Source: DATNPH01 sp036703315 (GTDB lineage: Bacteria > Cyanobacteriota > Cyanobacteriia > Cyanobacteriales > Coleofasciculaceae). Taken from it: a stretch of 14,205 bases of DNA. This document shows, piece by piece, positions 6,514 through 13,757 of the stretch (positions within the stretch are counted from its first letter, which is position 1; each line of letters begins with the position of its first letter). The notes under the pieces are model-generated. The model was given only the letters and a program-made list of their open reading frames with translations. It had not been told where the DNA came from and made no database searches. The stretch spans positions 1 to 14,205 of the forward strand of contig DATNPH010000242.1 of NCBI GenBank assembly GCA_036703315.1. Direction: 5' to 3'. A program made the translations under genes and the position numbers.

Positions 6514-7857
6514 TTAACGCAGAGTAAGAAACTCTTCGGCAACTGAAGGATGAATGCCGATCGCTTCATCGAAATGTTTCTTGGTTGCCCCTACGCGGAG
6601 CGCTAAAGCAAGACATTGTATAATCTCTATCGCCTCTTCACCGACCATGTGAGCGCCTAGCACCCGATCTGAGCGACTATCTACTACTAACTTGATTAAG
6701 GTTTTCTCATCCCGGTTAGGCAGACTGTGTAAAAGAGGGCGAAACTTGGAGCGATAACATCGCACAGACTCACCGAGTTTTTCACGGGCTTCGGCTTCAC
6801 TCAAGCCAACAGTAGCCGCCTCAGGGTAAGAGCTAACGGTTGATGGAACATATTCATAGCATACGGTGTGGGGGTTGTTTCCAAATTGAGTATTGGCAAA
6901 CGCTCGACCTTGAGCGATCGCAACCGGAGTAAAATTAATTCGGTTGATACAGTCCCCAACTGCAAAAATATTCGCTTGTGTAGTTTGGTTGTACTCATCC
7001 ACCACAATTGCACCTTCACTCAGCCCAACACCAGCGTTGTCCAGACCCAAGCCACTGTTATTAGGGGTACGACATAGAGCAAACAGGACAGTATCCACGC
7101 TCACTATGTTTTCGCTTTCCCCTGAGAGTATCAAATTCAGCTCATCCCCCACACGTTTTATTTCTTTTACCGCAGCGTTTTCGAGAATCTGAATCCCTCG
7201 CCTGGTCAGGCTCTCTTGCACAGCTAAGGCAAGATCTTCATCAAAAGCAGATAGGATATGGTCTTCCAGAAATACCTGAGTAACTTGGCAGCCGAGATTG
7301 TTCATAATGCCCGCTAATTTCACGGGAATATAGTTACCGCCGATGACTGCAATATGTTTGGGTTGTTGCTTGAGGTTAAATAGTTGGCTGGAAGTGATGG
7401 TATACTCACTTCCCGGTATCTCTGGTTTTACGTCTTTTGCTCCTACCGCAATCAAAATTTTGTCAGCCGTAATTTGGCGTCCTGCAACGTCTAAGGTATG
7501 AGCATCTACAAAGGTGGCTTTACCTTTAATCAGCTCAACTCCTGCTTCTGTGAGTTTTTGATTGTGTACCTGGCTCAGACGATGGATTTCCTGCTCCTTA
7601 GCGGCGATGAATTGTTGCCAATCAAAGGTGTATTCGGGTTGATTCCAGCCATAGCCTGCTGCAACTTGAGAATTATCAGAGAACTCAGCAGCAAAGGACA
7701 TTAATTTTTCAGGAATACAGCCTCGGATGACACAAGTACCGCCTACTGAATCCTGCTCTGCGATCGCAACACGAGTACCATAACCAGCAGCCTGTTCAGA
7801 AGCGGCAAGTCCCCCAGGCCCTGCACCAATTACAAAAAGGTCGTAATCGAATCTCAT
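6514..7857 (-). CDS. gor: Glutathione-reductase-like pyridine nucleotide disulphide oxidoreductase, atypical
   Basis: 447 aa, usual length for glutathione reductase, which reduces glutathione disulphide with NADPH through FAD and a redox-active disulphide. The FAD motif GAGPGG is at 11-16, the active-site disulphide is Cys42/Cys47 (GGTCVIRGC), the second FAD motif is AVGD (299-302), and the C-terminal His436/Glu441 pair (HPSVAEE) is intact. Unusual points: the residue equal to human GR Lys66 is Glu50 (PEK for PKK), and its ion-pair partner Glu201 is Lys180. The NADPH-loop motif reads GGNYIP (173-178) for GxGYIA. The 2'-phosphate arginines (human 218 and 224) are Leu197 and Ser203. The flavoprotein fold is secure; canonical NADPH-dependent GR activity is doubtful. 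Only a weak GAGAG about 11-13 nt upstream supports the start. It stands alone. Confidence 0.85.
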   Translation of the reverse strand: MRFDYDLFVIGAGPGGLAASEQAAGYGTRVAIAEQDSVGGTCVIRGCIPEKLMSFAAEFSDNSQVAAGYGWNQPEYTFDWQQFIAAKEQEIHRLSQVHNQKLTEAGVELIKGKATFVDAHTLDVAGRQITADKILIAVGAKDVKPEIPGSEYTITSSQLFNLKQQPKHIAVIGGNYIPVKLAGIMNNLGCQVTQVFLEDHILSAFDEDLALAVQESLTRRGIQILENAAVKEIKRVGDELNLILSGESENIVSVDTVLFALCRTPNNSGLGLDNAGVGLSEGAIVVDEYNQTTQANIFAVGDCINRINFTPVAIAQGRAFANTQFGNNPHTVCYEYVPSTVSSYPEAATVGLSEAEAREKLGESVRCYRSKFRPLLHSLPNRDEKTLIKLVVDSRSDRVLGAHMVGEEAIEIIQCLALALRVGATKKHFDEAIGIHPSVAEEFLTLR

Positions 7858-8516
7858 AACTGGATACTCTCAGATTGAAAGGCAATCGATCAAGCTTTAT
7901 GGCTCTTGCGATCACCCGAGTAATTTATGTAAGGAGTTTCCTACTTGAGTAATAGAACCACAGATAAGCGTTGCCTAATACTTTGTCTTATCAAGCAACG
8001 ATTTAGCGTCTCTAGTCTATGTATTCCTAAGTTAAATATCCTTGTTTTATCTCACATCTATCCTATGAAAGGTTTCATACTAAATCAGCTGGTTATCCAT
8101 TATACAAACGGGAAAAATATATAATTCACAAAAAGATCTAGGTACTAAATAGAAGCTATTGAGGATTTAAAGCTTATGTCATTGCTTTTACATCTATGGT
8201 TTAACTAAAATCAAGCCTCAATACCTAAAAAGTTAGTGCCCTGACGGTAGAATGGACTTCCGGCTTAGAAATTTTTAGAGGTGGGTTTGTCAGAAGTACC
8301 GTCTCAAATAAGGCTTTATCCTCTTGAATTGCCTGAAACGGGAGAGATTTGGTTTCTACTAAGCTGTAATCTTCTTCTTCTCAGAGCATCCTAGATAGCC
8401 AATATTTAATATCTAAACACTTAATCCAACCTTGATTCCTGCTTTCTATCTGAATGCATCCGAAGACAAATCTTCTACAAAATGCTCTGCTTAAATACCG
8501 TTTTGTCAATCCTCAG
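7858..8516. other. Long AT-rich gene-free region
   Basis: 659 bp without a supportable gene. It holds the promoter region of the glutathione-reductase-like gene and the 3' flank of the zinc-ribbon gene. An 8-bp inverted pair TATTGAGG (8157-8164) and CCTCAATA (8216-8223) is visible; no classical terminator follows the zinc-ribbon gene. Confidence 0.4.
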
Positions 8517-8726
8517 TCATACGCTAAGCCCCTGGTTTAGCTGTTGGAGTTGGCTCCCGAGCCAATTAGAACCCCTCCTTATGCATTCGGGGCAGATATC
8601 TCCGTAGCTATAACCCTGTTCGTTGCAGACAATCACTCTTGCTTCCTTCATCTCAAACTGCTCATTGCATGTCAAGCAGGTTTGGTTATTTTTCAAAAAA
8701 CTGTTGCATTCAATTTGAAATTGCAT
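8517..8726 (-). CDS. Small zinc-ribbon protein of unknown function
   Basis: 69 aa. Two CxxC knuckles, Cys17/Cys20 and Cys45/Cys48, spaced 24 residues apart, look like a zinc ribbon. The segment between them (MKEARVIVCNEQGYSYGD) and the tail (CIRRGSNWL) have the look of a family of small cyanobacterial proteins that I recall but cannot name. Extra cysteines 7 and 34 are not obviously ligands. GAGGT (8733-8737) is six nt before the ATG, which supports a real gene. It stands alone. A role in nucleic-acid or protein binding is possible for a zinc ribbon, but nothing here shows it. Confidence 0.75.
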   Translation of the reverse strand: MQFQIECNSFLKNNQTCLTCNEQFEMKEARVIVCNEQGYSYGDICPECIRRGSNWLGSQLQQLNQGLSV

Positions 8727-9152
8727 TAGTTGACCTCGTCAATACGACTTTTGGAGTATCTATTTTGAAGCTGTATTTTGGACTTTGCCAGATAAGTGTG
8801 AGAGGGAACCTGGGAGCTTTGTCTTTGTGGAAAGCAAGGCAGTTTTGAGAGATTCTGACAAGCCCGACACAAGCGGCAACCCGGGAAAATCGCTGTTTTC
8901 CTTCCCACCTGGAAGCTCCCAGAAGATGTTACCCAGTTTGTGATCTGTTGTCCTTACTAAGCAAGGTAACTGATATAGTTTTTCCTACCATCTAACTGAG
9001 GAATAACCTGGTTGTAAAGTAACTGTGTAACCACGAATACAAAAAACCGACTGACTGACATCCAGTAATAACTCACGCATTGCGCCGAAGACTGTGTTCT
9101 GGTGTTGAATCTAAAGACCACAAAAGCTGTAACCTCTAGCTAGAATCAAGAG
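8727..9152. other. Divergent intergenic region with long-range inverted repeat
   Basis: It lies between the divergently transcribed zinc-ribbon (minus) and dioxygenase (plus) genes and so should hold both promoters. A perfect 10-bp inverted repeat, CTGGGAGCTT (8810-8819) and AAGCTCCCAG (8913-8922), encloses about 93 nt. A GTG-started minus frame of 60 codons (8726-8908) overlaps the zinc-ribbon ATG by one base, but its composition does not look like a real protein. Confidence 0.45.
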
Positions 9153-9956
9153 ATGATGACAAAGCGCTATAACAACCAACAAATCGAATCGTTCGCCCAA
9201 TCGGTTCTAAATGATGGTCATTGTGTGTTGCCCAATCACTTCTCCCCAGCAACACTCAATGCTTGGCGTGAGGCTTTTGTGCCAATGCTAGAGGATCACA
9301 TCGCTCGCCAAGGTAATCTGCGAAATCGAGGTCCAAGCCGCTATTATGTCACCCTTCCCTTCACTGCTCCCTTCGCCGATCCCACTATCTACGAAGATGA
9401 GGATATTTTGGCGATCGCTAAACTATTGGTAGGCGAAGATATGGTGATGTGCCAACTGGCGACAGACACGCCCTTACTAGGGTCTGACTATCAACAGGTG
9501 CATCGAGATGCTCCGCCGCTCTTCCCGGAAACGGGTATGGAGACACCACCCTTCCAGATTGCCGTAAACTTTCCGCTCGTGGATGTAACCCTTGAAAACG
9601 GGCCGTTTGAGACAACACGCGGTACGCACATGATCTCGAAGGAGGAAGGACTGCGCCGCATGGAGTCAGGTGAGATCAAATTAGAACCCATCACGATGCA
9701 ACTAGGCGACGTGATGATCCGCGATGTACGAGGTCTGCACCGAGGTACCCCTAATCACACACAAACACCGCGTCCGATGGTAGTAATTGGCTATAGTCGC
9801 CGTTGGCTGTTTCGTCCTGAGGTGTCCATTCAAATACCGCGTGCTGCCCTCGATACACTCTCCGAACGTGCCCGCCACATGTTACGCTTCAATCCGATTG
9901 TCGAATCCCTTGATGAGAAACCCGAGGTTGAGGTTTATCAGTCGTATGCTTACTAG
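9153..9956 (+). CDS. Phytanoyl-CoA dioxygenase (PhyH) family protein
   Basis: 267 aa, an Fe(II)/2-oxoglutarate-dependent oxygenase of the PhyH family with a double-stranded beta-helix fold. The facial triad is visible: His117 and Asp119 (VHRDAPP) and distal His196 (RGLHRGTPN). Arg207 (PRPMVVIGY) is placed to bind 2-oxoglutarate. The motif ENGPFETTRGTHM (148-160) is typical of the fold before the distal histidine. The substrate cannot be told from sequence; bacterial members hydroxylate diverse small molecules. Two adjacent ATGs (9153 and 9156) have only a weak AAGAG upstream, so the exact start is uncertain by one codon. It is the only plus-strand gene in the first 12.9 kb, and it converges with the membrane-protein gene at 10438-10836. 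Confidence 0.88.
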   Translation: MMTKRYNNQQIESFAQSVLNDGHCVLPNHFSPATLNAWREAFVPMLEDHIARQGNLRNRGPSRYYVTLPFTAPFADPTIYEDEDILAIAKLLVGEDMVMCQLATDTPLLGSDYQQVHRDAPPLFPETGMETPPFQIAVNFPLVDVTLENGPFETTRGTHMISKEEGLRRMESGEIKLEPITMQLGDVMIRDVRGLHRGTPNHTQTPRPMVVIGYSRRWLFRPEVSIQIPRAALDTLSERARHMLRFNPIVESLDEKPEVEVYQSYAY

Positions 9957-10048
9957 TGCAGCGTGACAGAAATAACTGACCAGCTAAAATTTTCTCATCT
10001 CTACACTTATCAAAGAAAGACATTCAGGGTGCCAATACCTCTACAGAT

Positions 10049-10123
10049 GTGCCTGATCTAATTTGCCTGTCTCATTTACGTTGGAATTTCGTATTCCAAA
10101 GACCTCAACATCTTTTTACCTGA
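10049..10123 (+). pseudogene. Remnant of a glycosyltransferase N-terminus
   Basis: A short frame beginning at a GTG reads PDLICLSHLRWNF, then VFQRPQHLFT and a stop. This matches from memory the very conserved N-terminus of a cyanobacterial glycosyltransferase family (D-[IL]-ICxSHLRWNFVYQRPQHL), sometimes found with UDP-galactopyranose mutase. Only about 24 codons survive before the stop. Another frame stays open for a further 25 or so codons (to about 10192) with a protein-like sequence that I do not recognise. There is no ribosome binding site. It lies in the spacer between two convergent genes, so it is best read as debris of a deleted gene. Confidence 0.55.
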
Positions 10124-10254
10124 GCGTGGGGTGCTACTTCCCAGCCTTGATAATGCCATGTCCCGGTACTTCGATGAGCGCCAACAATTTTAAATTTTCG
10201 ACTGGACATTGGCAAACTTCAGGTTTGACCTAGCTCGTTTGCCCATATTTTCCC

Positions 10255-10301
10255 AATCATCTTGCTGAGTATCGCTCGTGGTAATGCTCAGCAAGATGAT
10301 T
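10255..10301. terminator. Bidirectional terminator-like hairpin, 15-bp perfect stem
   Basis: AATCATCTTGCTGAG (10255-10269) and CTCAGCAAGATGATT (10287-10301) are perfect reverse complements around a 17-nt loop. Short A/T runs flank it (TATTTT before, ATT after) but there is no long U tract. Its place between two convergent genes suggests transcript ending in both directions; it could instead be a repeat of a dispersed family. Confidence 0.5.
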
Positions 10302-10344
10302 TGCGAATGAATTCGGATTCAAGAAACACTCTTCAGGCGGCTGC

Positions 10345-10393
10345 TTCATAGTTCATGGTAATCACAATCAACTATGAACTATGAACTACGAAC
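10345..10393. repeat. Heptamer tandem repeat forming a 12-bp stem
   Basis: AACTATG occurs twice in tandem, followed by AACTACG and a partial unit (10370-10393). Its reverse complement TTCATAGTTCAT lies at 10345-10356 and pairs perfectly with 10374-10385. Short tandemly repeated heptamers of this kind are typical of filamentous cyanobacteria. It is the first structure met downstream of the membrane-protein gene on the minus strand. Confidence 0.6.
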
Positions 10394-10437
10394 AGTCTTC
10401 ACCCGACTCTTTATTACTGGATCGATGCCCTAGATAG

Positions 10438-10836
10438 TTACTCCAAAGCCGGTTTAATCCGACGAGCATAGGAGTATAGAAACAGACCAAAGAGAATCGC
10501 AAAGATCAGGTCAATCACACCCGGAATTAGATAAAGTGGGTGAACATTGCCTACCAAAGTCTGATAAGCCAGCACCACGAAGACGGAACATTGTGCGTAA
10601 ATTCCAAGTTTTACAATTTCGTGATTGCGGGAAATGTCCCGACTGACCCACCAATAGCCAATTCCGATAACAAATACCAACATAACAAACAGTTGTAAAT
10701 ACTCAGGATTGGCGAGGGGTTCCTGACCAAGCAGTTCGCGAATCCATCGGTCGGCAAACAGCAAAACCAGAGATTCGATCCAATTGATCGCCGCCTTGAG
10801 TTGAAATATGTACTTCCACGTCGTCGGATTATCCAT
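10438..10836 (-). CDS. Small integral membrane protein of unknown function
   Basis: 132 aa with three clear hydrophobic helices (about 48-66, 77-97 and 102-123) and an amphipathic N-terminal region (about 8-35, KAAINWIESLVLLFADRWI) that may lie on the membrane. The C-terminus is basic (ARRIKP). I do not recognise the family. It has no strong Shine-Dalgarno sequence before the ATG, but the hydrophobic pattern is regular and the frame is free of stops, so it is probably a real gene. It converges with the dioxygenase gene. The hemerythrin gene lies 205 bp upstream on the same strand. Confidence 0.65.
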   Translation of the reverse strand: MDNPTTWKYIFQLKAAINWIESLVLLFADRWIRELLGQEPLANPEYLQLFVMLVFVIGIGYWWVSRDISRNHEIVKLGIYAQCSVFVVLAYQTLVGNVHPLYLIPGVIDLIFAILFGLFLYSYARRIKPALE

Positions 10837-11041
10837 AGTTGCACAAAGTCCAAGAATGCTTTTGTTGGAAAGTTTCGCTTGAGGGTTAGGAGGGTCAAAG
10901 GATAGCTAAGGAAAGTTATATCAATTTCATTAAACACTGCTACAAATGCACCCCCTCACAGGGCTTATCAAGGAGGGAACAATAAAATTATTTGTAGCCA
11001 ACATTTAGGAAATCGATATTAGCTATCTACTTTATCTTTGA

Positions 11042-12085
11042 TTAGCTTGCTGCTACGCGATCGCAAGCAGCCATCTTCTCTTGTAGCTGGCTTTTAACTG
11101 TTTTGAACTCGGTAGCCACTTGCTTTTGCTGCTCGTGGCTGAAATGGTCTCTGATTAGGGTGAATATATCTTTTTCTTCTTGATTGATGTGATTTCGCGT
11201 CGCCGTTCTTAACTGCTCAATTTTTGCTTTAAACTCAGATGAAGCAGGCTCTAGAGGCTTGATTTCATCTAACATCTCCATTACTTCGTCAGTTTGCTCG
11301 TATATTTCCTGCGTGTGTTCGTAATACGGGCGAATTGCTGGGTAGAGAACTTGTTCTTCGGCTGTACCATGAACTTTTAAATCTTTGTAGAGTTGTCCAA
11401 AATACTCTTGGATTTTTTGAGGAGCGTCAGTACCTAAAATTTCTGCGAACAAGGTATCAGCTTTAGTATGATCCATGCGGAGGAGGTCACGGATACTCAT
11501 CTCATCATCAGTGCGCGTTATCACACTACCCGCCACACCTGATAAGGCAGCGACAGCATCTTGAACCCGTCCCCACAATCCTTGGTCTGCCTCTTGTCCT
11601 GTCAGTTCGCCAACACCCAGATTCTCTAGAACCCCTTTGAGTTGCTCTTGATGAGCGCGGTTTTCAAAGTTAACTGCATTTAAAGGAGTGATTGCAGCTT
11701 CAATATCAGCACCAACCACTTGGGCTGCCTTGTGGATTAGCAGCCCAGTCATCATCTGCTTGTGCTTGAGCAATTCATGCTGAGCTACTTTTTCAAACAA
11801 ACTCAGTTCAGAACCTTCCATTAGTTTCTGAACTTGCTCAACCAGCTTCTGAGTTGTTTGCTTAAGCTCACTCTGGACACCGTACTGAACGATCGCAGTA
11901 TCGAGAACGCCGAGGTTTTTGCGATCGTCTTCGAGCATATCCTGTAGGCACTTACGAATATCATCATCAGTGCAATCCTGAATGAATTTCTCCTCGTTGT
12001 TAATCAACAGATTTTGTAGCGCTTTCATATCTGCCAGTTTTGTGGCAATTGCAAGGCGCTTGGTGTCATCAAGAGTCGATACCAT
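11042..12085 (-). CDS. Two-domain ferritin-like/hemerythrin (HHE) protein
   Basis: 347 aa from the preferred start. In numbering from the upstream ATG (12091), the helical N-terminal half (about 10-155) resembles ferritin-like or DUF892-type bundles, with candidate metal residues Glu54, His105 and His110 and no clear full ligand set. The C-terminal half (about 200-320) is a hemerythrin domain with His208, His241/Glu245 (HGTAE), His259, His301/Glu305 (HINQE) and His316 or His319, a set fit to hold a di-iron centre and bind O2, NO or peroxide. A glycine/alanine-containing linker (about 160-195) joins them. AAGGAG (12094-12099) is only two nt from the first ATG but eight from the third codon's ATG, so I place the start at 12085. 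It follows the truncated CrtO-like gene by about 20 nt, which suggests co-transcription. Related two-domain proteins in Nostoc/Anabaena are stress-responsive. Confidence 0.85.
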   Translation of the reverse strand: MVSTLDDTKRLAIATKLADMKALQNLLINNEEKFIQDCTDDDIRKCLQDMLEDDRKNLGVLDTAIVQYGVQSELKQTTQKLVEQVQKLMEGSELSLFEKVAQHELLKHKQMMTGLLIHKAAQVVGADIEAAITPLNAVNFENRAHQEQLKGVLENLGVGELTGQEADQGLWGRVQDAVAALSGVAGSVITRTDDEMSIRDLLRMDHTKADTLFAEILGTDAPQKIQEYFGQLYKDLKVHGTAEEQVLYPAIRPYYEHTQEIYEQTDEVMEMLDEIKPLEPASSEFKAKIEQLRTATRNHINQEEKDIFTLIRDHFSHEQQKQVATEFKTVKSQLQEKMAACDRVAAS

Positions 12086-12093
12086 TTTCATTA

Positions 12094-12099
12094 CTCCTT
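12094..12099 (-). promoter_or_regulatory. Ribosome binding site that decides the hemerythrin-gene start
   Basis: AAGGAG on the minus strand. The spacer is two nt to the ATG at 12091 and eight nt to the ATG at 12085; the second is the normal distance. Confidence 0.65.
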
Positions 12100-12104
12100 T
12101 ACCG

Positions 12105-12491
12105 CTAATGGTGCATATTCAAGACAGACTTTGCCGTGGATTTGAGAGAATTCGCCGCCTCAGCTAATCTCTCTCGCACGGGATGCTGCTGCTGTAGGAA
12201 AACACGAGCACAGTTGCGTCCAGGCATCCCGGAAATTGCTCCTCCTGGATGAGTTCCTGCGCCAGTGAGATACAGACCCTCAATCGGAGTTGTAAAGATG
12301 TGGTCAATAGCGCAAGGGTTGAATTTGAAGCCAGGAGCCTCTTGCGGCAAAGATTCTTCCGTGGTTGCCCCGCCTCCAGGAACTGAGTTTTTTTCTAGGA
12401 GCAGAACACTGTAGCCTGCTTTTAGTAGGTAAGCGGCACAGACCAATCCGTTATGGCCTGCCCCAATCATTACAACATCATAGACCTGCAT
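12105..12491 (-). pseudogene. CrtO-like FAD oxidoreductase with a large in-frame internal deletion
   Basis: 128 aa against roughly 500 or more for intact relatives (phytoene-desaturase/CrtO-type NAD(P)/FAD oxidoreductases). Residues 1-66 are a normal N-terminus: the dinucleotide-binding motif GAGHNG (10-15), then LLEKNSVPGGGATTEE (32-47), then FNPCAIDHIF. Residues 67 to about 100 are the normal C-terminus (TPIEGLYLTGAGTHPGG, then GRNCARVF). The join falls near 12287-12300, so about 400 central codons are missing yet the frame is kept. The two FAD-binding halves are now adjacent and the substrate domain is gone. CTCCTTT (12500-12506, an AAAGGAG site on the minus strand) has an ideal eight-nt spacer, so translation is probably still active. 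It leads directly into the hemerythrin gene. It may be a relic or a minimal FAD-binding protein. Confidence 0.8.
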
Positions 12492-12959
12492 TGGTGAAGC
12501 TCCTTTAGCCAGAATTCTCTTACTCTTAAAGCTAAAAAGTTTTCAAGATTACAGATTCATCCTTAGAGCCTGTCTTACTTTGACCAAAGGAATAGTTTCT
12601 GGTTAAGCCAGTTTGTTACTATCACCACAACTAGATTTCACACTATCACGCTGTTTTAGCACTTCCCCTCAAAATGGTTTGCCTCTAAAAAATATTCCTT
12701 TTTTCTATAATGTTCTGCTTCCTATTTCCCTCCAATTTATCAATTATTAATGTAAAATTCACCTATATTTATAAGCCATAAGTTGTTGAAGAATCATCCG
12801 TATGTTTCCGCGTTTGTATTTTCAATTACACATTAATTTAATACTTTACTAATTTGGAAGATAGGTCACTCACCCCAGCAGTGCGTTCCCTTAGCTAGAG
12901 GCTAGGAAATGGAGCGTAGCTTAGGATGTCGAAGAAAACAGGGAATTTTTTAAGGAACG
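12492..12959. other. AT-rich divergent intergenic region
   Basis: It separates the minus-strand mini-CrtO/hemerythrin unit from the plus-strand HAD gene and must hold both promoters. The sequence is very AT-rich between about 12690 and 12860. An imperfect hairpin (TTCC, bulge, TAGC, loop, GCTAGGAA, about 12886-12908) lies about 50 bp before the HAD ATG. No gene seen. Confidence 0.5.
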
Positions 12960-13496
12960 ATGAGCTTATTACTAATAGATCTCGATGGCACGCTCCGCAA
13001 ACCACTCAGCGGACAGCAACACTTCCAACATCCCAAAGATCAACGCATTATTGAAGGTGCTGATATTGCCCTTCGCGCCTACAAAGACGATTGGATTATT
13101 GTCGGCATAACCAACCAAGGCGGAGTTGCCGCTGGTCATAAGTCTATGCAAGAGTGCATCAAGGAACAGCAATACACGCTTGAGTTATTCCCAGAGTTGA
13201 GAGAAATCTACTTGTGCCCCGACTTTGAGGGTCGAAAATGTTTCCGTGTTACTCGTCACAATGTTCATAACCACAGCCAAACTAAGTGGTCTGGACAGTA
13301 CCGGAAACCGCAATCGGGTATGTTGCAGCTAGCAATGGTTAGACACAAACATACTCCGCAAAATTCGCTGTATGTAGGCGATCGCCCCGAAGATGAAAAA
13401 GCTGCCCAACGAGTAGGTGTACCCTTTCAATGGGCATGGGAGTGGATTGAGCAACATCAAGAGGCGATCGCTCCCAACCTTACAGAAGTACAGTAA
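12960..13496 (+). CDS. HAD-superfamily phosphatase (GmhB/PNKP-phosphatase-like)
   Basis: 178 aa, usual for the small HisB/GmhB-type branch of HAD phosphatases. Motif I is DLDGT with nucleophile Asp7 and acid/base Asp9, motif II is Thr51 (GITNQGG), motif III is Lys116 (RKPQSGM) and motif IV is Asp141 and Asp145 (GDRPED). All catalytic residues are present, so a phosphomonoesterase is expected. The substrate is unknown: the four-ligand zinc loop of GmhB is lacking (only Cys86 and Cys94), so heptose-bisphosphate activity is not supported, and a polynucleotide 3'-phosphatase role is only one option. AAGGA is three to four nt before the ATG. The 81-residue gene starts 15 nt after its stop. A decayed second copy of its 3' half lies 487 bp downstream. 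Confidence 0.88.
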   Translation: MSLLLIDLDGTLRKPLSGQQHFQHPKDQRIIEGADIALRAYKDDWIIVGITNQGGVAAGHKSMQECIKEQQYTLELFPELREIYLCPDFEGRKCFRVTRHNVHNHSQTKWSGQYRKPQSGMLQLAMVRHKHTPQNSLYVGDRPEDEKAAQRVGVPFQWAWEWIEQHQEAIAPNLTEVQ

Positions 13497-13511
13497 CCAG
13501 AGAGGATAGTC

Positions 13512-13757
13512 ATGGAACGAGAGATTACAGATAGCAACGGCATTACCTGGACATGTATTCAAGCCTATTCTGGGCTTAACAACAACGCAGAAAACCAGGA
13601 TGCGGCTCAGGTTAAAGGACAAGAGGATAGCTACTGGGTTGTCTGTACGCCCAGTGGTGGCGCAAAGTCGGTGCGGCTCAAGCTTCAGGGTGAATGGGAA
13701 AAATCCTACTCTGACGAGATGTTGCTCAATGAAATTCAAGCACAGCAGGAGGTATGA
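13512..13757 (+). CDS. Small conserved-looking protein downstream of the HAD phosphatase
   Basis: 81 aa, acidic, with no signal or membrane segment. It carries a compact core (SYWVVCTPSGGAKSVRLKL, about 40-58) and several tryptophans that suggest a small folded beta-rich domain. I recall similar short cyanobacterial proteins but know no function. AGAGG is six nt before the ATG. With only 15 nt from the phosphatase stop, the two are almost certainly one operon. Its TGA (13755-13757) falls exactly where the decayed HAD copy begins, so the C-terminus may have been set by that rearrangement. Confidence 0.75.
   Translation: MEREITDSNGITWTCIQAYSGLNNNAENQDAAQVKGQEDSYWVVCTPSGGAKSVRLKLQGEWEKSYSDEMLLNEIQAQQEV

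Larger units (their letters stand above)
9957..10437. other. Convergent intergenic region with gene debris and stacked hairpins
   Basis: It contains the glycosyltransferase stub and then three hairpins: GGCAAAC/GTTTGCC (10211-10243), a 15-bp perfect stem (10255-10301) and a 12-bp stem (10345-10385). No intact gene. The hairpins sit where the plus dioxygenase and minus membrane-protein transcripts meet. Confidence 0.6.

Noticed and set aside
6357..6569. 70-codon minus frame overlapping the end of the glutathione-reductase-like gene
   Set aside because: Overlaps the real gene in another frame and has no ribosome binding site or recognisable similarity.
8726..8908. GTG-started 60-codon minus frame overlapping the zinc-ribbon ATG
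   Set aside because: Composition is not protein-like, part of it is the ribosome-binding region of the next gene, and only a GGGAG by chance spacing supports it.
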